Of a stretch of DNA of 64,000 nt, positions 61,768 to 64,000 are shown in pieces. How positions within the stretch are numbered: position 1 is the stretch's first letter; every line of letters begins with the position of its first letter. The position numbers and the translations under genes are program-made. The stretch lies in the NCBI GenBank assembly GCA_964539805.1, contig CAZIKN010000005.1, forward strand, positions 1-64,000, given 5' to 3'. The notes under the pieces are model-generated. The model was not told where the DNA came from and made no database searches. It saw only the letters and a list, made by a program, of their open reading frames with translations. The DNA comes from M3007 sp964539805. GTDB lineage: Bacteria > Bacteroidota > Bacteroidia > Chitinophagales > Saprospiraceae.

Positions 61768-61977
61768 TCTAATGTACACGCTTCGCATCAAATCAACAAA
61801 TCAACAAAAGTCAAATCAACATNNNNNNNNNNNNNNNNNNNNNNNNNNNNNNNNNNNNNNNNNNNNNNNNNNNNNNNNNNNNNNNNNNNNNNNNNNNNNN
61901 NNNNNNNNNNNNNNNNNNNNNNTCTAATGTACACGCTTCGCATCAAATCAACAAATCAACAAAAGTCAAATCAACAT
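61768..61977. repeat. Tandem 55-bp repeat interrupted by the assembly gap
   Basis: The unit TCTAATGTACACGCTTCGCA plus TCAAATCAACAAATCAAC plus AAAAGTCAAATCAACAT occurs exactly at 61768-61822 and again at 61923-61977, on either side of 100 N. A partial unit precedes it (61722-61766). The last copy ends one base before the stop codon of the next permease gene. Confidence 0.9.
61823..61922. other. Assembly gap of 100 N
   Basis: Exactly 100 undetermined bases, the usual placeholder for a gap of unknown length. Its position inside a tandem array suggests the assembler failed on repeats. Confidence 0.95.
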
Positions 61978-61978
61978 T

Positions 61979-63082
61979 TTAAAGCCTTACCTTGAATGAC
62001 CGTACGGCCAGCAGCAGTAAAAATGCCGTCATGCCTGCCATAATCAGTGTTTCTTTCCATACGTAGGCAAAACCCAAGCCTTTGATCATAACATTTTTCA
62101 AAATAATGAAAAAATAACGTGTTGGCACAATGTGACTGATGATTTGTAGGGGTTTGGGCATATTTTCCAATGGGAACATAAAGCCGCTAAACACCAATGA
62201 TGGCAGCATCAGGCCAACCAATGAAATAAACAGGGCCACCTGCTGGGATGCCGTTCGTGTACTAATAAGCAAGCCGAGCGATAGGGCTAACAACACAAAA
62301 AGGCCAGATTCCGCGAACAACAGCAGCAAATTGCCGCGCATGGGCAGTCCAAGCGCCGTGTAGGACAGTATCAGTATGATGACAACATTGAGCATACCCA
62401 CGAGCAAAAAGGGCAGGGCTTTGGCCACGATCATCATCCACGGGCGGGCGGGTGATACCAAGATGAGTTCCATGGTGCCCATTTCTTTTTCGCGCACAAT
62501 GGCTACCGCAGTTAACATGGCGCACAACAGGATGAGCACCAGCACCATTACGCCAGGTACAAAATTGAAGGCGCTAAGCAGTTGCGGGTTGTAGGCCATC
62601 TGGGTCTCGATCTGGATGCGGTAGGGTAATTTTTGTTGTTCCAGCAATTCGTTTTGGTAATCCCTGATCACATTAGCTGCGTAAAAAGCTACAGTGCTGC
62701 CTGTATTGGTATCTGCGGCATCGGCTATGATCTGTACCGCAGCGCTATTGGTTTGCTGTAGATGTTTTTGGAAATTTTCCTGAAAAATGACCACAGCCCT
62801 CACTCGGCCCTGACGGAACAATTCATCTGCTTGTTCCGGTGCTGTAATATGTTCGGTCACGGTAAAATAACGACTGGCATCCAAGCGATCTGTCAGCAGG
62901 GTAGTCAGCTCGTCTTTTGAGGCATCAAGAATAGCGATTTTTGAGTTTTTCACCTCATTGCTAAGGGCAAAGCCATACAGCAGCAGCATGGTCACAGGCA
63001 TGCCTATGATGACTATGAGACTGCGTTTATCGCGCATGACATGTCGGAATTCTTTCTGAACAAATGCTAAAAATGTACGCAT
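61979..63082 (-). CDS. ABC-2 type transporter permease (YbhS-like)
   Basis: 367 residues with an N-terminal helix, a ~150-residue periplasmic domain and five to six further helices. ABC-2 signature AIVREKEMGTMELILVSPAR. It is paralogous to the 59979-61094 permease, with which it would form the membrane heterodimer of a YbhFSR-type exporter. It starts 42 bases after the ATPase gene and is separated from the second permease gene by the repeat element. Confidence 0.92.
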   Translation of the reverse strand: MRTFLAFVQKEFRHVMRDKRSLIVIIGMPVTMLLLYGFALSNEVKNSKIAILDASKDELTTLLTDRLDASRYFTVTEHITAPEQADELFRQGRVRAVVIFQENFQKHLQQTNSAAVQIIADAADTNTGSTVAFYAANVIRDYQNELLEQQKLPYRIQIETQMAYNPQLLSAFNFVPGVMVLVLILLCAMLTAVAIVREKEMGTMELILVSPARPWMMIVAKALPFLLVGMLNVVIILILSYTALGLPMRGNLLLLFAESGLFVLLALSLGLLISTRTASQQVALFISLVGLMLPSLVFSGFMFPLENMPKPLQIISHIVPTRYFFIILKNVMIKGLGFAYVWKETLIMAGMTAFLLLLAVRSFKVRL

Positions 63083-63124
63083 GGGGTGTTCTTTTAAATG
63101 TTGTTTTTCAAAATCATTGCTCCA

Positions 63125-63856
63125 TTATGCCCGTAGTTTTGAAGTGCTGGCCAATTTTAGAAACACCTCGTCCATATCAAGCGCACTGAATTGATCTTTA
63201 AGGTTTTGCGGGCTATCCAAAGCAGCAATACGGCCATCTACCATGATCGAAACGCGATCACAGTATTCGGCCTCATCCATATAGTGTGTGGTAACAAAAA
63301 CCGTGGTTCCGCGTGTGGCTGCCGCGTAGATCATTTCCCAAAATTGACGCCGGGTAATGGGGTCAACACCTCCTGTAGGCTCATCCAAAAACACAAGGCG
63401 AGGCTCATGGAGCATGGCCACGGAAAAGGAAAGTTTTTGTTTCCAACCCAGTGGCAGGCTGCCAACCAAGACATTGCGCTGGTCAGCAAATTGCAGGCTC
63501 TCCAACAAAACGGTCGCCTTTTGTGAAAGATCAGCTTTACTCAGGCCATAGATACTGCCGAACAATTGTATGTTTTCGAGCACAGACAGGTCCTCGTAAA
63601 GGGAAAAACGCTGTGACATGTAACCGATATTCTTTTTGATTTCTTCGGATTGCCGATATACGTCAAAACCCACCACATTTGCTTGTCCGGAGGTAGGCAT
63701 CAGCAAACCGCTCAGCATGCGCATGGCGGTGCTTTTTCCGGCGCCATTAGCCCCAAGGAAGCCAAATATTTCACCAGCATGCACCTCAAAAGATATGGCA
63801 TCCACGGCAGTGAAGGCTCCAAAGCGTTTGGTAAGATTTTTTGCTTGAATGATCAT
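63125..63856 (-). CDS. ABC transporter ATP-binding protein of the YbhFSR-type exporter
   Basis: 243 residues. Walker A GFLGANGAGKST, Q-loop YMSQRFSLYEDLSVLENIQL, Walker B RLVFLDEPTGGVDPITRR and switch His in VTTHYMDEAEYC. The signature motif is weak (LVGSLPLGWKQKLSFSVAML, no LSGGQ), as is common in this family. It energises the two ABC-2 permeases encoded downstream. Confidence 0.92.
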   Translation of the reverse strand: MIIQAKNLTKRFGAFTAVDAISFEVHAGEIFGFLGANGAGKSTAMRMLSGLLMPTSGQANVVGFDVYRQSEEIKKNIGYMSQRFSLYEDLSVLENIQLFGSIYGLSKADLSQKATVLLESLQFADQRNVLVGSLPLGWKQKLSFSVAMLHEPRLVFLDEPTGGVDPITRRQFWEMIYAAATRGTTVFVTTHYMDEAEYCDRVSIMVDGRIAALDSPQNLKDQFSALDMDEVFLKLASTSKLRA

Positions 63857-63949
63857 AAATGAAGAGGGTTGATGAGGGGTTATAGGGGTTGATAAAGGTT
63901 GATAAGGGCTGATGAGGGTTTATTATCACATTTGCATATTATCACATCA
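63857..63949. repeat. GGTTGATAA/ATCACAT short repeats between two ATPase genes
   Basis: Several GGTTGATgA/GGTTGATAA units (63867-63920) are followed by TATTATCACAT and ATCACATCATCACAT. It resembles the GTTGATTTG arrays in design but differs in sequence. Confidence 0.7.
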
Positions 63950-64000
63950 TCACATTTTCTTATTCATCAATCCAATAAAAACATCTTCGATACCGGGCTG
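63950..64000 (-). CDS. C-terminal end of a second ABC ATPase (start off the window)
   Basis: The last 16 codons and TGA stop are in the window: QPGIEDVFIGLMNKKM. PGIEDVFIGLMN is the usual C-terminal tail of ABC-2 exporter ATPases (P-x-L/I-EDVFI-x-L). In E. coli YbhF the two ATPase halves are fused; here they are apparently separate genes, with the short repeat array between them. Confidence 0.7.
   Translation of the reverse strand, partial: QPGIEDVFIGLMNKKM

Noticed and set aside
61654..61977. CRISPR-like array
   Set aside because: Repeats are inverted as well as direct, spacers are not unique sequences of regular length, and no cas genes are near.
61708..61995. Forward frame running through the repeats and the N gap
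   Set aside because: It is repeat DNA read in frame plus undetermined bases; low complexity (NKSTKVKST repeats) and no start context.

Overview
The window is chromosomal DNA of a member of the Bacteroidota, most likely of the Saprospiraceae/Saprospiria lineage. Evidence for this: many proteins carry a signal peptide and a C-terminal type IX secretion (T9SS) sorting domain; start codons are often preceded by the Bacteroidota promoter box TAnnTTTG rather than a Shine-Dalgarno site; and typical Bacteroidota neighbours occur (DUF6913-dapA-rimO, DUF4292-EnvC, DUF4175, a fused RlpA-SPOR protein). No plasmid, phage or rRNA genes are visible. A run of exactly 100 N (61823-61922) shows the sequence is a scaffold with an unsized gap. 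The genus assignment is inference.

Layout. 1-1.3 kb: the 5' part of a secreted protein gene that runs off the left edge. 1.8-9.1 kb: housekeeping genes (TlpA-like thioredoxin, alpha/beta hydrolase with its nucleophile lost, cystathionine gamma-synthase/lyase, Nudix, Obg, MurQ, ABC exporter). 9.3-15.7 kb: a protein that is little more than a T9SS sorting domain, an OppC-type permease, DUF6913-dapA-rimO, a terminal-inverted-repeat element, and an AAA-ATPase/PD-(D/E)XK protein. 16.2-21.1 kb: surface-protein block with a large parallel-beta-helix/SprB-repeat protein, a dockerin-like protein, and a collapsed paralogue remnant. 21.2-29.7 kb: NhaD antiporter, then a reverse-strand operon of secreted repeat protein, ECF sigma factor, a protein with an inner-membrane helix plus an outer-membrane-barrel-like end, and a lipoprotein; then a TIR-like element with an orphan ORF and a metal-ligand-poor arginase homologue. 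29.8-45 kb: DUF4175 giant, cmk, tRNA-Gln, gap, an M20 amidohydrolase, DUF4292/EnvC, ruvC, RlpA-SPOR, UspA. 45.2-59.2 kb: UvrD/PcrA, a second Cys/Met-metabolism PLP enzyme, another dockerin-like T9SS protein, a cytochrome cluster (two tandem MauG/CcpA lipoproteins, a barrel protein, a diheme cytochrome), and an AddA-like helicase with a dead nuclease. 59.3-64 kb: PorT-like protein and a YbhF/S/R-type ABC-2 exporter operon split by an inserted repeat element.

The most unusual content is between genes. At least four families of short dispersed or palindromic elements occur. The most striking is an array of GTTGATTTG/CAAATCAAC hairpins enclosing a gene for a four-helix-bundle (S23/IVP-like) protein; it fills exactly the space between the stop of one ABC permease gene and the start of the next. 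Related hairpins lie upstream of murQ. A second candidate system is the operon T9SS repeat protein - ECF sigma - trans-envelope anti-sigma-like protein - lipoprotein, whose layout suggests a cell-surface signalling route.

All functional statements come from reading motifs and family resemblance; no database search or structure prediction was run.
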